Source of the DNA: Trinickia terrae
GTDB taxonomy: Bacteria > Pseudomonadota > Gammaproteobacteria > Burkholderiales > Burkholderiaceae
DNA length: 64,000 bases
NCBI RefSeq assembly: GCF_005144415.1
Contig: NZ_SWJE01000005.1
Coordinates: 410,134 to 474,133 of the forward strand
Reading direction: 5' to 3'
Shown here: piece after piece, positions 31,963 to 41,028 of the stretch
How positions within the stretch are numbered: position 1 is the first letter of the stretch
Layout: every line of letters starts with the position of its first letter
Position numbers and translations under genes: made by a program
Notes under the pieces: model-generated
Database searches by the model: none
The model's input: only the letters and a program-made list of their open reading frames with translations
What the model was told of the DNA's origin: nothing

Positions 31963-32580
31963 TCAATTGCTCGTCGAGCTCTTCGCGAACAGGCTCAAAT
32001 CGTGCGACGGTTGTTCGGCCACCATCCGGTCGATCAGCCCGCGCAGCTTCGTCGACGAGCTCGAGAAGCGGTCGCTGTTCAGGCCTTGCGTCTCGTAGCG
32101 CGCGGACACGGCGATCCGGCCGTTCTGAATCAGCGTCAGATCGATCTCCGAGAGGTAGGCCGTGGACGCGTCGCTGAATGACGGGCGGCCGTAGTCGATC
32201 GCCGCGCTGTAGACGAGCCGCGCCTCGCAGCCGGGCGGCGAGGCGCCCGGGTTGTAGACGTCCGAGCGCACGCCGCGGCGGGAGAGTGCGAGCTGCAGCG
32301 ACGGCACGAAGTCGCCGACCGACACGTTCTGGTTCCATTCGATGCAGACATGGCGCAGCGCCACCGGATCGCCGTTGACGAACGTCGGCGACGAGTAGTG
32401 CGACGAGACGGCGAACCCCGCCTGGACCACGGAGCCTGCGGCGTCGACGGCGGTGATCAGCGTCCATGCGCAGCCGTTGAGCGCGAGCGCCGCGGCGGCG
32501 GCGCAGGCGAGCCGCAGGCCGCACGCGAGCGGACGCTGCGTGCGCTTCGTGCGCGGAGCCGAGCCGCGAAGCAATCTCAT
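31963..32580 (-). CDS. Lipoprotein of unknown function
   Basis: 205 residues from MRLLRGSA; a start six codons earlier also exists. A basic stretch and a hydrophobic segment lead to the lipobox ALNGC. The mature part starts with AWTLITAVDAAGSVVQAG and has a cysteine in HVCIEWNQNVSVGDFVPSLQLALSRRG, then VYSAAIDYGRPSFSDAST and LTLIQNGRIAVSARYET. The latter part resembles outer-membrane lipoproteins that perform periplasmic sorting or stress roles, but I cannot name the family. It is 100 bases upstream of the OmpR-type gene and transcribed in the same direction. Confidence 0.75.
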   Translation of the reverse strand: MRLLRGSAPRTKRTQRPLACGLRLACAAAAALALNGCAWTLITAVDAAGSVVQAGFAVSSHYSSPTFVNGDPVALRHVCIEWNQNVSVGDFVPSLQLALSRRGVRSDVYNPGASPPGCEARLVYSAAIDYGRPSFSDASTAYLSEIDLTLIQNGRIAVSARYETQGLNSDRFSSSSTKLRGLIDRMVAEQPSHDLSLFAKSSTSN

Positions 32581-32626
32581 GCGCGTTGGCGTTCGCATGC
32601 GAGGGGTGTCCGGCGGGGGCCGCGTG

Positions 32627-33121
32627 TCAGCGCGTCACGCGCAGGCGCAGCTCGTCCTGCCCGACCACGCTCGCGGTGACGTTCACGCGCCGGTCGGCGG
32701 CCTTGACGATGAAGTGCTGGCGCGTCGGCGTGTTGACGTCGTGCACGACGTTCGGCAGGCAGGCGGCGACGTCGGCGCCCAGTTCCTCGAGCGGATCGTT
32801 GACGAAGCCGTCGGCCTTCCAGTGCGCGTGCCAGCGGCAATCGAGCACGTGGGCGCTCGTGTGGCAGTCGTCGGCTGCGTCGACGCCCGGCAGCTTCGCG
32901 GCGGGCTCCGAACGCAGGTGCGCATAGTCGGACGACGCGACGATCGTCTTCAGCGCGGGGCAGATATCGGGCGGCTCGGCCGTTTCGCCCGCATGCGCCG
33001 CCGTGAAGGCGAACGCGGCGGCCGCGCACGCGGCGGCGGCGCGGGCGAGCTGGGAGATCTGGACAAGGTGAAATTGCGCCAGGCGCCTGGCGGCGTGGCG
33101 TGCGCGCGGATCGATTGGCAT
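32627..33121 (-). CDS. Exported protein of unknown function with several cysteines
   Basis: 164 residues from MPIDPRARH; starts at 33130 or 33184 are also in frame and none has a strong ribosome site. A signal peptide ends at TAAHAGE. The mature part holds DICPALKTIVASSD, AADDCHTSAHVLDCRWHAHW and AACLPNVVHD, four cysteines that could make two disulphides, then a C-terminal strand-rich end. No motif points to a function. It lies just upstream of the lipoprotein gene at 31963. Confidence 0.7.
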   Translation of the reverse strand: MPIDPRARHAARRLAQFHLVQISQLARAAAACAAAAFAFTAAHAGETAEPPDICPALKTIVASSDYAHLRSEPAAKLPGVDAADDCHTSAHVLDCRWHAHWKADGFVNDPLEELGADVAACLPNVVHDVNTPTRQHFIVKAADRRVNVTASVVGQDELRLRVTR

Positions 33122-33407
33122 GTGCGGCATCCGGTAGTGGAAAGTGGGGCTGCGTGCCGGCTTTTCGCAAGCTGGCACCATCATCCTGATTCACGTCCGG
33201 CGGTTTCAATGGGGCAAACAAGGCGTCCGGTTCGCAATTGCTCACCGACTCTTTGGGTTGCTTACCGATTATTTCCCTGTGGGGATTGGCGGCCGCCGCG
33301 TGTAAGACGTCGTGAGAACCCGGTGGTCGCCTGACGCGCGCGCAAGCGCTATCGTCTGTCGCCATTGGCGCGTTTGCGCCGGCTGCCATCGACGAAAGGA
33401 CCCCGCC

Positions 33408-33809
33408 ATGAAAAAGCTTTTCCTCACCGCATCGACGATCGCCGTCCTGGCGACGTCCGCTTCGCTCGCTCTCGCAGAGGACCTGCCCGGCATGCCGCCG
33501 CCAGGTGGCGAGCACGCCGTGCTGCGGTACGACGCGAGCGCCGCGCCGCTGACGTTTCCGCGCTCCATGGTCATCAACGACCTCGAGCAATTGCATCGCC
33601 TCTATGCGATCACGGGACGCGAAGACGACATCGTCGGCGTTTATCACGACGTGCTGAAGGAGACGCAGGATCCGGCGATCCGCAACTACGTGTACGACTC
33701 GCTGGCTCGCGTCCAGTTGAAGCCCGCGCACGCCGACGACGCGATCGCTACGCTGCGCGCGAGCCTTACCGAGGACCTGTCCACGGTGAACAAGCGCTCG
33801 AAGAATTGA
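33408..33809 (+). CDS. Small exported protein of unknown function
   Basis: 133 residues, MKKLFLTASTIAVL, with GAAAGGA upstream. The signal peptide ends at LALAED. The mature part begins with a Pro-rich segment (LPGMPPPGGEHAV) and continues as helices: VINDLEQLHRLYAITGREDDIVGVYHDVLKE, then a repeat-like NYVYDSLARVQLKP and DDAIATLRASL, compatible with a two-motif TPR-like bundle. It stands alone in its transcription direction. Confidence 0.82.
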   Translation: MKKLFLTASTIAVLATSASLALAEDLPGMPPPGGEHAVLRYDASAAPLTFPRSMVINDLEQLHRLYAITGREDDIVGVYHDVLKETQDPAIRNYVYDSLARVQLKPAHADDAIATLRASLTEDLSTVNKRSKN

Positions 33810-33976
33810 GCGCGCGGGAGCGGGCTGGCCATCGAGGCGGCTTGTCTTCCGGCATAAAGTCAGGATCCCATATCTGATCGAGAAAGTGTTGGTGAGGCGT
33901 GCCTCTGCGGACATTTCTCAAGCGGCCCCGATGGGTGCCGTTAGAGCAGGCATCTCACTACCTGACGGGGAACATC

Positions 33977-34111
33977 ATGTACAAGATCCTGATCGTTGTC
34001 GCGCTCGCGCTGGGCTTGCAGGGTTGCGCGACGAACGCGGAGACCTTCGCGGCGGGGGCGGCCATCGGCGGACTGGCCATCGCCGGCGCGCAGAGCCTGT
34101 GGCATAAGTAA
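33977..34111 (+). CDS. Very small glycine-zipper-like lipoprotein
   Basis: 44 residues, MYKILIVVALALGLQGC, with lipobox LQGC at residue 17. The mature 28 residues (ATNAETFAAGAAIGGLAIAGAQSLWHK) contain small-residue zipper spacing typical of outer-membrane-associated mini-lipoproteins. A GACGGGG sequence precedes the start. Confidence 0.65.
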   Translation: MYKILIVVALALGLQGCATNAETFAAGAAIGGLAIAGAQSLWHK

Positions 34112-34244
34112 GCCGGCGCCGCCCGAGGCGGCCCCGGGCACTTCCGATAAACTTCGCTCAGTCGTGCGCGCATGCGCACACCGGCCCGCAGCACGACGCC
34201 GTGCAACGCGAGCCGCGTTCAACCCGACTGATAGCGATTCGCCG

Positions 34245-35792
34245 ATGAGCCTGTCGATCGCCGCCAAACTCGAAGCGGCACAACAACACTTTCACGCCGG
34301 CCGTCTCGACGAGGCGGCGCAACTGCTGCGCGAGGCCGCCGACGCCGATCCAGCCAACGGCGACGCACTCGAAGGCCTCGCCTACATCGCCGCCAGCCAG
34401 CGCGACGCCGCGCTTGCGGCCGACTACTTCGATCGCGCGCTCGCGCACCTGCCCGCGAGCGCCGAGCGCTTGCGCGACGCGGGCACGGCCAATCAGGCGG
34501 CGGGGCGGCATGCGCGTGCCGTCGAGCTGCTCGAGTCCTGCCTGCAGTTCACGCCGCGCGATCTGCCGACGCTCAACGCTGCCGCGATGTCGCTCTCCGA
34601 GCTAGGCGCGCACGAGCGCGCGCTGCAGATGCTCGTGCGCGCCCGCGAGGTGAATCCGGGCCTGTGGCAAGTCCACTACAACATGGGCCGGGCGCTCGGC
34701 CTGCTCGGGCGCTACGACGACGAGATGGCCGCCTATCGCCGCGCGATCGAGCTGAAGCCCGATTGCGTCGCGGCGTATGTGAACCTTGGCGTCGCGCTGC
34801 GCGACCTGCACCGTTTCGATGAGGCGCTGCGTGTGTTCAGGAAGGCCGTGCAGCTTGATCCGAACGATGCCGGCGCCCGCACGAACCGGGCGCAGACGAA
34901 CCTGCTGCTCGGCCAGTTCGAGCATGGCTGGCGTGAATACGAGTGGCGCTGGCGCGACGGCAGTCAGCGGCACGATTTCGGCGAGCGCGTGTGGCTCGGC
35001 GATGCGCCGCTCGCCGGCAAGACCTTGCTGCTGCACAGCGAGCAGGGCTTCGGCGATACGCTGCAATTCGTCCGCTATATCGATCGATTCGCGGGGCAGG
35101 GCGCGCGCATCGTGCTGCGCGTGCAGGATGCGCTGTTGCCGCTCCTCTCGGATTTTCCGGGCGTGGACCGCGTCATCGGCGAGAGGGACGGCGTTCCGCC
35201 GTTCGACTACCACTGCCCGCTGTTGGGCCTGCCGCATGCGCTGAAGGCGCACACGGCGCCGATTCCGGCCGCGATACCGTACCTGCACGCCGATCCGGCG
35301 CGCCGCGCGCAGTGGCGGGAGCGGCTCGCCGGCGAGCGCGGGCCTCGCATCGGCGTGGCGTGGAGCGGCAGCACGACCCACGTGAACGATCGCAATCGTT
35401 CGATGCGTCTTCTACAGTGGACGCCGCTTTTCGACGCCGCGGCGAGCTTCGTGTCGCTAGTGAAGGATGTGCGCGAGGCGGATCGCGAAACGTTGCGTCA
35501 GTCGAGTGCGGTGAGGGACGTTTCGGCTTCGCTCGAGACGTTTGCCGACACCGCTGCGTTGATCGCCGAACTCGATCTGGTGATTTGCGTCGACACGGCG
35601 GTCGCGCATCTGGCCGGGGCGCTGGGCAAGCCGGTGTGGATCCTGCTGCCGTACACGCCGGATTGGCGCTGGCAGTTGGGACGCGCCGACAGCCCGTGGT
35701 ATCCGGGCGCGCGGCTGTTCCGTCAATCCGTGCGCGGCGATTGGGCGCCGGTGATCGCGCAGGTGCGCGCCGCGCTCGACGCTCCGAGGTAA
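34245..35792 (+). CDS. TPR protein with C-terminal glycosyltransferase-like domain
   Basis: 515 residues from MSLSIAAKLEAA. Residues 10-230 hold about six TPR repeats (AGRLDEAAQLLREAADADPANGDALEGL, LKPDCVAAYVNLGVALRDLHRFDEALRVF). The C-terminal half has the fold of ADP-heptose / GT9-type glycosyltransferases: LLLHSEQGFGDTLQFVRYI, RIGVAWSGSTTHVNDRNRSM and LVICVDTAVAHLAGALGKPVWIL. Such TPR-glycosyltransferase fusions may glycosylate proteins or envelope glycans; the substrate is unknown. It stands alone between a mini-lipoprotein and a convergent binding-protein gene. Confidence 0.85.
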   Translation: MSLSIAAKLEAAQQHFHAGRLDEAAQLLREAADADPANGDALEGLAYIAASQRDAALAADYFDRALAHLPASAERLRDAGTANQAAGRHARAVELLESCLQFTPRDLPTLNAAAMSLSELGAHERALQMLVRAREVNPGLWQVHYNMGRALGLLGRYDDEMAAYRRAIELKPDCVAAYVNLGVALRDLHRFDEALRVFRKAVQLDPNDAGARTNRAQTNLLLGQFEHGWREYEWRWRDGSQRHDFGERVWLGDAPLAGKTLLLHSEQGFGDTLQFVRYIDRFAGQGARIVLRVQDALLPLLSDFPGVDRVIGERDGVPPFDYHCPLLGLPHALKAHTAPIPAAIPYLHADPARRAQWRERLAGERGPRIGVAWSGSTTHVNDRNRSMRLLQWTPLFDAAASFVSLVKDVREADRETLRQSSAVRDVSASLETFADTAALIAELDLVICVDTAVAHLAGALGKPVWILLPYTPDWRWQLGRADSPWYPGARLFRQSVRGDWAPVIAQVRAALDAPR

Positions 35793-35795
35793 ATC

Positions 35796-35841
35796 GCAAG
35801 TCCCGTCGAGCCTGCCATATCACGGGCCCGGCGGGACTTGC
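35796..35841. terminator. Convergent-gene hairpin
   Basis: gcaagtcccg at 35796-35805 pairs with cgggacttgc at 35832-35841, between two convergent stop codons. The loop is 26 bases and no T-run follows on either strand, so efficiency is uncertain. Confidence 0.45.
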
Positions 35842-35847
35842 GTAGCC

Positions 35848-37461
35848 TTACTGCACCGCTACGGCCGTAAAGTTCTGCCGCCCAAACGGGCTCACCTGAT
35901 ACCCGCTCACATTGGTGCGCGTGATCGCCGCCGCGGTTGGGTAGCCGAGCGGAATCCACAGCGCCTGGTCGTGGATGATCTGCTGCGCGTCCTCATACGA
36001 CTTCACGCGCTTCCCTTGATCGGGCGTCGCCTTGCCGTCGGCAATCAGCTTGTCGAGCTGCGCGTCGCAATAGCGCGCGAAGTTGATCCCCGACTTCACC
36101 GCATTGCAGCTGAAAAGCGGCGACAGGTAGTTGTCCGGGTCGCCGTTGTCGCCCGCCCAGCCCATGAAGAGCAGGTCGTGCTGGCCCAGCTTCGCCTGCT
36201 TGATCAGCTCTCCCCATTCCACCACCTTCACCTCGGCCTTCACCCCGATCTTCGCGAGATCCGCCTGCAGCAGCTCCGCGCCCGCCTTCGGGCTCGGGTT
36301 CAGCACGCTGCCGTTCGGGCGCACCCAGATCGTCGTCGCGAAGCCGTTCGGGTAGCCTGCGTCGGCGAGCAGCTTCTTCGCCTTGGCCGGGTCGTACGGA
36401 TACGCGGCAATCGACTTGGCGTAGCTCCACGTGTTCGGCGGATACGGGTTGTTCGCGGGCAGCGCGGTGTTGTCGAACACGACCTTCAGGTAGGTGCTGC
36501 GGTCGAACGCGAGGTTCAGCGCCTGGCGCACCTTCGGGTTGTCGAGCGGCTTCTTCTGCGTGTTCAGCGCGACGAACGCAGTCATGAAGGCGGGTGTCGT
36601 CACGATCTTCAGCGACTTGTCGTTCTTCGCGTCGGCGACGTCCTGGGGCTTGGGCGACAGCGCGATCTGGCATTCGCCCGCCTTCACCTTCTGCTCGCGC
36701 ACGGCCGGGTCCGGCGTGATCGCGTAGATCAGCCGGTCGATCTTCGGCTTGGCGCTCCAGTACGCGGGGTTCGCGTCGTAGCGGATGATCGCGTCCTTCG
36801 TGTAGCTCTTGAGCACGAACGGGCCCGTGCCGATGGGCTTGGCGTTCAGGTCGGCCTGCTGGCCGGCCTTGAGCAGCTGATCGGCGTACTCGGCCGAGTA
36901 GATCGACGCGAAGCCCATCGTCAGGATCGGCACGAAGGTCGCGTTCGGTTCGTTGAGCACGAACTTCACGGTGTTGTCGTCGACTTTCACGACCGACTTG
37001 ATCAGCTTCGCAAGCCCCATCGACTGCGCATGCGGAAAGCCGCCCGGGCCCGCGATCTTGTGCCACGGGTTGCTGTCGTCGAGCATGCGGCTGAAGGTGA
37101 AGACGACGTCGTCGGCGTTGAAGGGGCGCGTCGGCTTGAAGTAGTCGGTGGTCTGGAACTGCACGTTCGGGCGCAGGTGGAACGTGTAGATCAGGCCATC
37201 GGCGCTCGCGTCCCAGCTCGCGGCGAGCGCGGGCACCACTTTTTTCTGCTGCTCGTCGTAGGCGACGAGCGCGTTGAAGATCACATCGGCCGACGCGTTG
37301 GTCGTGACGAGCGAGTTGTACTGGACGACGTCGAAGCCGTCCGGGCTGGCTTCCGTGCAGACGGTGAGCGGCTTGGCGAGCACTGTGAGCGGCGATGTGG
37401 CAAGCGCTGCGCCGAGCGTGGCGGCAAGCAGTGCGGGGCGCAGTTTGAAGCTGAAGCGCAT
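35848..37461 (-). CDS. Periplasmic dipeptide-type (DppA family) substrate-binding protein
   Basis: 537 residues from MRFSFKLRP, with GGGAGATCAC upstream. The signal peptide ends at VLAKPL. The family is clear: LTVCTEASPDGFDVVQY, LAASWDASADGLIYTFHLRPNVQF, ADDVVFTFSRMLD and, at the C-terminus, GWAGDNGDPDNYLSPLFSC and ALWIPLGYP. It binds short peptides (or haem in some bacteria) for an ABC importer. The permease and ATPase genes are not adjacent, so it is an orphan binding protein or serves a remote transporter. Confidence 0.95.
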   Translation of the reverse strand: MRFSFKLRPALLAATLGAALATSPLTVLAKPLTVCTEASPDGFDVVQYNSLVTTNASADVIFNALVAYDEQQKKVVPALAASWDASADGLIYTFHLRPNVQFQTTDYFKPTRPFNADDVVFTFSRMLDDSNPWHKIAGPGGFPHAQSMGLAKLIKSVVKVDDNTVKFVLNEPNATFVPILTMGFASIYSAEYADQLLKAGQQADLNAKPIGTGPFVLKSYTKDAIIRYDANPAYWSAKPKIDRLIYAITPDPAVREQKVKAGECQIALSPKPQDVADAKNDKSLKIVTTPAFMTAFVALNTQKKPLDNPKVRQALNLAFDRSTYLKVVFDNTALPANNPYPPNTWSYAKSIAAYPYDPAKAKKLLADAGYPNGFATTIWVRPNGSVLNPSPKAGAELLQADLAKIGVKAEVKVVEWGELIKQAKLGQHDLLFMGWAGDNGDPDNYLSPLFSCNAVKSGINFARYCDAQLDKLIADGKATPDQGKRVKSYEDAQQIIHDQALWIPLGYPTAAAITRTNVSGYQVSPFGRQNFTAVAVQ

Positions 37462-37709
37462 GTGATCTCCCATGGCAAGCGTGGTGACGCGGTTCGTTGA
37501 AATTCTGATTTGGTGTGCCGTCCAAACCCGGGTAGCCGGGTGCCCGAACGAGCGATGCGGCATGCTGGCCGCCTTATTCTGATCTGTTTTGAGCCGCGGC
37601 GCATGGCTTGCGGTGCGGATCGGCTTCGTGCCGGGGCACTTTATCGAAAGCGCGTAGCAAGGCCAACAAAACAATCGGAATATCGTTATGCGGCCGGGCC
37701 GGTAGCGCG

Positions 37710-38531
37710 TCAGCCCGCGGCGCGCGCCAGCCGCATCAGATAGTCGATCCCGGCGATGGCCCGCGATCCGTACCACGACACCATTTCCCCGTCGATCAAC
37801 TGCACCGTCTTGCCGGAAAGACTCGCATCGGCGGCCAGCGCGTCGCGGTGCGCGGCGGTGAAGCGATACGGCTCGCTCGACAGCAGCACGCGCTCCACGT
37901 TCGCGAGCCACGGCGCGTCGAAATCGAACGGCGGGTAGCGCGCCGCGCCGGCGGAGCCGCCGCGCACCGCGGGCCAGGTGTGCCAGTTGACGAGCCTGAG
38001 CATCGCCGAGATGTAGGTGTCGCGCGCGACCGTCATCCACGGCTCGCGCCAGATCACGTAAAGCACGCGCTGCTCGGGCCAGGCCTCCACGGCGAGCGCG
38101 CGCAGCTTCGCTTCGAGCGAGCCGGCAAGGCGCGCGGCGGCGTCCTGGCGATCGAAGATCGCGCCGAGGAGCGCATAGAGCGCTAGGTTGTCGCGCGGCA
38201 CGAGCGGATGGGTGACGACGATATCAGGCACGAATGCGCGCAATTTCTCGACCGTGGGCGCTTCGTTTTCGTCGATGTTGACGATCGCGTGCGTCGGCTT
38301 CAGCGCGCGGACAGCATCGATTTTCACCGCTTTCGTGCCGCCGACCTTGGGCACGGCGCGCACGTGCTCGCGCGGATGAATGCAGAACCCGGTGCGTCCG
38401 ACGATCTGCCGCTCGAGCCCGAGCGCGAACAGCAGCTCGGTGATGCTCGGCACGAGCGACACGATCCGTGCGTTCGCGCCTGCTGGGGCGTGTGCGACTC
38501 CGGCGGCATCGACGGCAGGCGCAGCACGCAT
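37710..38531 (-). CDS. BtuF/FhuD-like periplasmic-type binding protein
   Basis: 273 residues from MRAAPAVDAAG, four bases after the dehydrogenase stop codon. No strong signal peptide is visible. Segments: ARIVSLVPSITELLFALGLERQIVGRTGFCIHP, PTHAIVNIDENE, PDIVVTHPLVPRD, WREPWMTVARDTYISAML and RVLLSSEPYRFTAAH. This is the helical-backbone metal-chelate/cobalamin binding fold. The lack of a signal peptide suggests a cytoplasmic location or an unnoticed upstream start. It is coupled to the dehydrogenase gene. Confidence 0.85.
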   Translation of the reverse strand: MRAAPAVDAAGVAHAPAGANARIVSLVPSITELLFALGLERQIVGRTGFCIHPREHVRAVPKVGGTKAVKIDAVRALKPTHAIVNIDENEAPTVEKLRAFVPDIVVTHPLVPRDNLALYALLGAIFDRQDAAARLAGSLEAKLRALAVEAWPEQRVLYVIWREPWMTVARDTYISAMLRLVNWHTWPAVRGGSAGAARYPPFDFDAPWLANVERVLLSSEPYRFTAAHRDALAADASLSGKTVQLIDGEMVSWYGSRAIAGIDYLMRLARAAG

Positions 38532-38535
38532 CGCG

Positions 38536-39321
38536 CTACTCCGTGGCCTTGGCGTCCGAGGCGCGCGGCTTGCGCGGCGCCTTTTCGAACGCGAAGTCGT
38601 AGAGCCAGCGCGGCAGCACGTGCAGCAGCATCGCGACCACGCGCATCGGCCACGGAAAGACGGCGAAGCGCGTCTTGCGCGCGATCGCATCGGCGGTCTT
38701 CTCGGCGAAGCGGCCGGCGTCCATCAGGAACGGCATCGGATACGGATTGTGCGCGGTCATCGGCGTGCGGATATAGCCGGGCGCGATCGTGACGACCGCC
38801 ACGCCGTGCGGACGCATCTCGACGCGCAGCGACTCGAGATACTTGAGCGCCGCCGCCTTCGACGCGCTGTACGCGCCCGACCCGGGCAGCCCGCGCACGC
38901 CCGCGACGCTCGCGATGCCGACGAGCGTGCCGCGCCGCGCGACGCGCAGCGCTTGAGCGAACGGCTCGAACGTGGCGACCGTGCCGAAGTAGTTGACGTC
39001 CATCACTTCGCGGAACGCGTCGAGGTCGCCGTGCCCGGTGACGGCGCCCTTGCTGATCCCCGCATTGGCGATCACGACGTCGGGCAAGCCATGCCGGGCG
39101 ATGAACTGTGCGGCCGCGTCGGCGAGCGCCGCGGCGTCGCGCACGTCGGCGGGATAGATCGAAATGGAATGCTGGGGGAAGCGTTGCGCGAATTCGGCGA
39201 GCAAGTCGCCGCGCCGCGCAACCAAGCCGAGAATCGCGCCGCGCCGCGCATATTCGGCGGCGAGCGCGAGACCGATGCCGCTCGAGGCGCCGGTGATGAA
39301 AACCTTCAGGGGCGGATTCAT
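38536..39321 (-). CDS. Short-chain dehydrogenase/reductase
   Basis: 261 residues from MNPPLKVFI. The NAD(P)-binding motif GASSGIG lies at residues 10-16 and NAG in VIANAGISKG. The catalytic Ser is in GIASVAGVRG, and Tyr/Lys are in AYSASKAAALKYL. A hydrophobic C-terminal segment (VVAMLLHVLPRWLYDFAF) may anchor it to the membrane. The substrate is unknown. The gene follows dsbA with a 19-base gap. Confidence 0.93.
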   Translation of the reverse strand: MNPPLKVFITGASSGIGLALAAEYARRGAILGLVARRGDLLAEFAQRFPQHSISIYPADVRDAAALADAAAQFIARHGLPDVVIANAGISKGAVTGHGDLDAFREVMDVNYFGTVATFEPFAQALRVARRGTLVGIASVAGVRGLPGSGAYSASKAAALKYLESLRVEMRPHGVAVVTIAPGYIRTPMTAHNPYPMPFLMDAGRFAEKTADAIARKTRFAVFPWPMRVVAMLLHVLPRWLYDFAFEKAPRKPRASDAKATE

Positions 39322-39340
39322 GCCGGCGGCCTCGGGGCGA

Positions 39341-39979
39341 CTACATCTTCTTCGCGCGGACTTGCGAGACGAGATAGTCAAGCACCTGGATCGTGCCGGG
39401 CAGGCTGTTGGTTTCGGCCGGGCCGGTCTCGTACTTGCCCTGGACGGCGATCGTCGGGACGCCGTCGATCTTGTAGTCGGTGAGCAGTTGCTGGTCGCGC
39501 TTCAACGCGCTCTCGGTCGAGAACGAGTTATAGGCGGCGAGGAACTTCTGCGTGTCGACGCCCTTCGTCGCGAGGAACTTGGCTTGGTCCTGCGGCGTCA
39601 GCAGGTAGTTCTTGTTGACGTGGATTTCCTTGAACACGTCGGGCGTCAACTGCTGCGCGAGGCCGAGCGAATCGAGCGCGTAATAGAGCTTCGAGTGGGG
39701 GATGAAGTCGTCGCGGAAGGCTACCGGTATGCGCTTGAAGACGACGTCGGGGGCCTGCTTCTTGACCCACGCTTCGAGGTAAGGGTCGAATTCGTTGCAG
39801 TGCGGGCAGCCGTACCAGAAGAACTCGGTGACTTCGATCTTGCCTGCCGGCACGCTGACCGGCTGGGCCGCGGCGAGCTTCGTGTAATCCTTGCCGACGA
39901 CCGGCGCGGAGGGCGACGCCTGCACGACGCCGGCGGCAAGGCCCAGGGAAAGGAAAAGGATACTGATCAGTTTTTTCAT
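39341..39979 (-). CDS. dsbA: Thiol:disulphide interchange protein DsbA
   Basis: 212 residues, MKKLISILFLSLG, with a signal peptide ending VVQAS. The thioredoxin-like domain has the DsbA active site CPHC at residues 58-61 in EFFWYGCPHCNEF and the cis-proline in GVPT. DsbA introduces disulphide bonds into periplasmic proteins, including secretin, pilin and cytochrome-maturation substrates. The gene follows the SPOR-protein gene by 154 bases. Confidence 0.97.
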   Translation of the reverse strand: MKKLISILFLSLGLAAGVVQASPSAPVVGKDYTKLAAAQPVSVPAGKIEVTEFFWYGCPHCNEFDPYLEAWVKKQAPDVVFKRIPVAFRDDFIPHSKLYYALDSLGLAQQLTPDVFKEIHVNKNYLLTPQDQAKFLATKGVDTQKFLAAYNSFSTESALKRDQQLLTDYKIDGVPTIAVQGKYETGPAETNSLPGTIQVLDYLVSQVRAKKM

Positions 39980-40133
39980 GTCGGTCCGTAAATGCGAGTG
40001 ATCGTGAACTGCCGAATGCCTGTCGCGCCCGGTCGGCGGCCAAGGCAGCCAGATTTGGCTCCAGGCGGCTGTCAAGGTCAGACTTGCGCCGCGCGCCATT
40101 GGTTCAGCGGCGCGCGGCGGGCAAGCCTTCGGG

Positions 40134-40949
40134 TTACTGCTTCGTGAAACGGATGACGGCGGTATCGACGCCGGCATCGGAGAGCCGCTGGCGGGCCGAA
40201 TTCATGTCCTCGAATTTCGAGAACGGCCCGATGCGGACGCGGAAATACGTGATGCCGCCGGCGTCGCGCTGCGACACCTTCGACTCGAACCCCTGGAACG
40301 CGAGGCGCGCGCGCTGCTGCTCGGCGTCCGCCTCGGTCTTGTAGGCGCCCACTTGCAGGAAGTAGCCGGTGTTCGCATCGTTGTTCGCGGTGGCCGTGGC
40401 GGGCGAAGCGGGCTTTGTGCCCGGCGCCGTCGGCCCTGCGCCTTGTGGCGCGGCGGGCGGGGTGGCGCGCGCGGTGGCGGCCGGCGCGTTGGGTGCGCTC
40501 GTCGCCTGCGGCTTCTTCGCCTGCGCCGTGGCGTTGCTGCCGCCCGTGGACGGTTGCGGCGCGACGGCGACGCCGTTGTTCGCCGGCGGCACCTGGATGA
40601 TCTCCGGCTCCTGGAGCATGCCCGACGATTGCGTCTGGTTGCTCGACTGGCCCGGCGCGGTATTGGGCGGCGCGGGCTGGGTGGCCTGCGGCACCGGCTG
40701 GCCCGGCGACTTGCCCTGCAGCGCGCGGTTCGGATCGTATTGGGCTCCGCTGGCCGCGCCGGTATCGGAAGCGGGCGGGGCGACCTTCGCGACGAACGGC
40801 GTCGGCGCGCGCGTGATGTAGAGCGCGACGACCACCGCAATCGCGAGACCGACGATCAGGCCCAGCACAATGCCGAGAAACGTGCCCCCGGACTGCTTCG
40901 ACTGCTTTGACGTGCTGCGGCTTGACGAACTGCGGCTGGGTTTTGCCAT
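40134..40949 (-). CDS. SPOR-domain cell-division-type membrane protein (FtsN-like)
   Basis: 271 residues from MAKPSRSSSS, with AGGTGA before it. A Ser-rich cytoplasmic N-terminus is followed by one membrane segment (FLGIVLGLIVGLAIAVVVALYI) and a long Pro/Ala/Gln-rich periplasmic spacer. A C-terminal SPOR domain (residues 195-270) follows: YFLQVGAYKTEADAEQQRARLAFQGF, then YFRVRIGPFSKFEDMNSARQRL. SPOR domains bind septal peptidoglycan stripped of stem peptides. It sits between argS and dsbA, the usual place in Burkholderia and relatives. Confidence 0.94.
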   Translation of the reverse strand: MAKPSRSSSSRSTSKQSKQSGGTFLGIVLGLIVGLAIAVVVALYITRAPTPFVAKVAPPASDTGAASGAQYDPNRALQGKSPGQPVPQATQPAPPNTAPGQSSNQTQSSGMLQEPEIIQVPPANNGVAVAPQPSTGGSNATAQAKKPQATSAPNAPAATARATPPAAPQGAGPTAPGTKPASPATATANNDANTGYFLQVGAYKTEADAEQQRARLAFQGFESKVSQRDAGGITYFRVRIGPFSKFEDMNSARQRLSDAGVDTAVIRFTKQ

Positions 40950-41028
40950 CGTATGAATCACCTGCAAAAAGAAATCGGGACGACCGCCGATTATAGCGAC
41001 GGTCCATCACGGAGTATGGCGAGGGAGA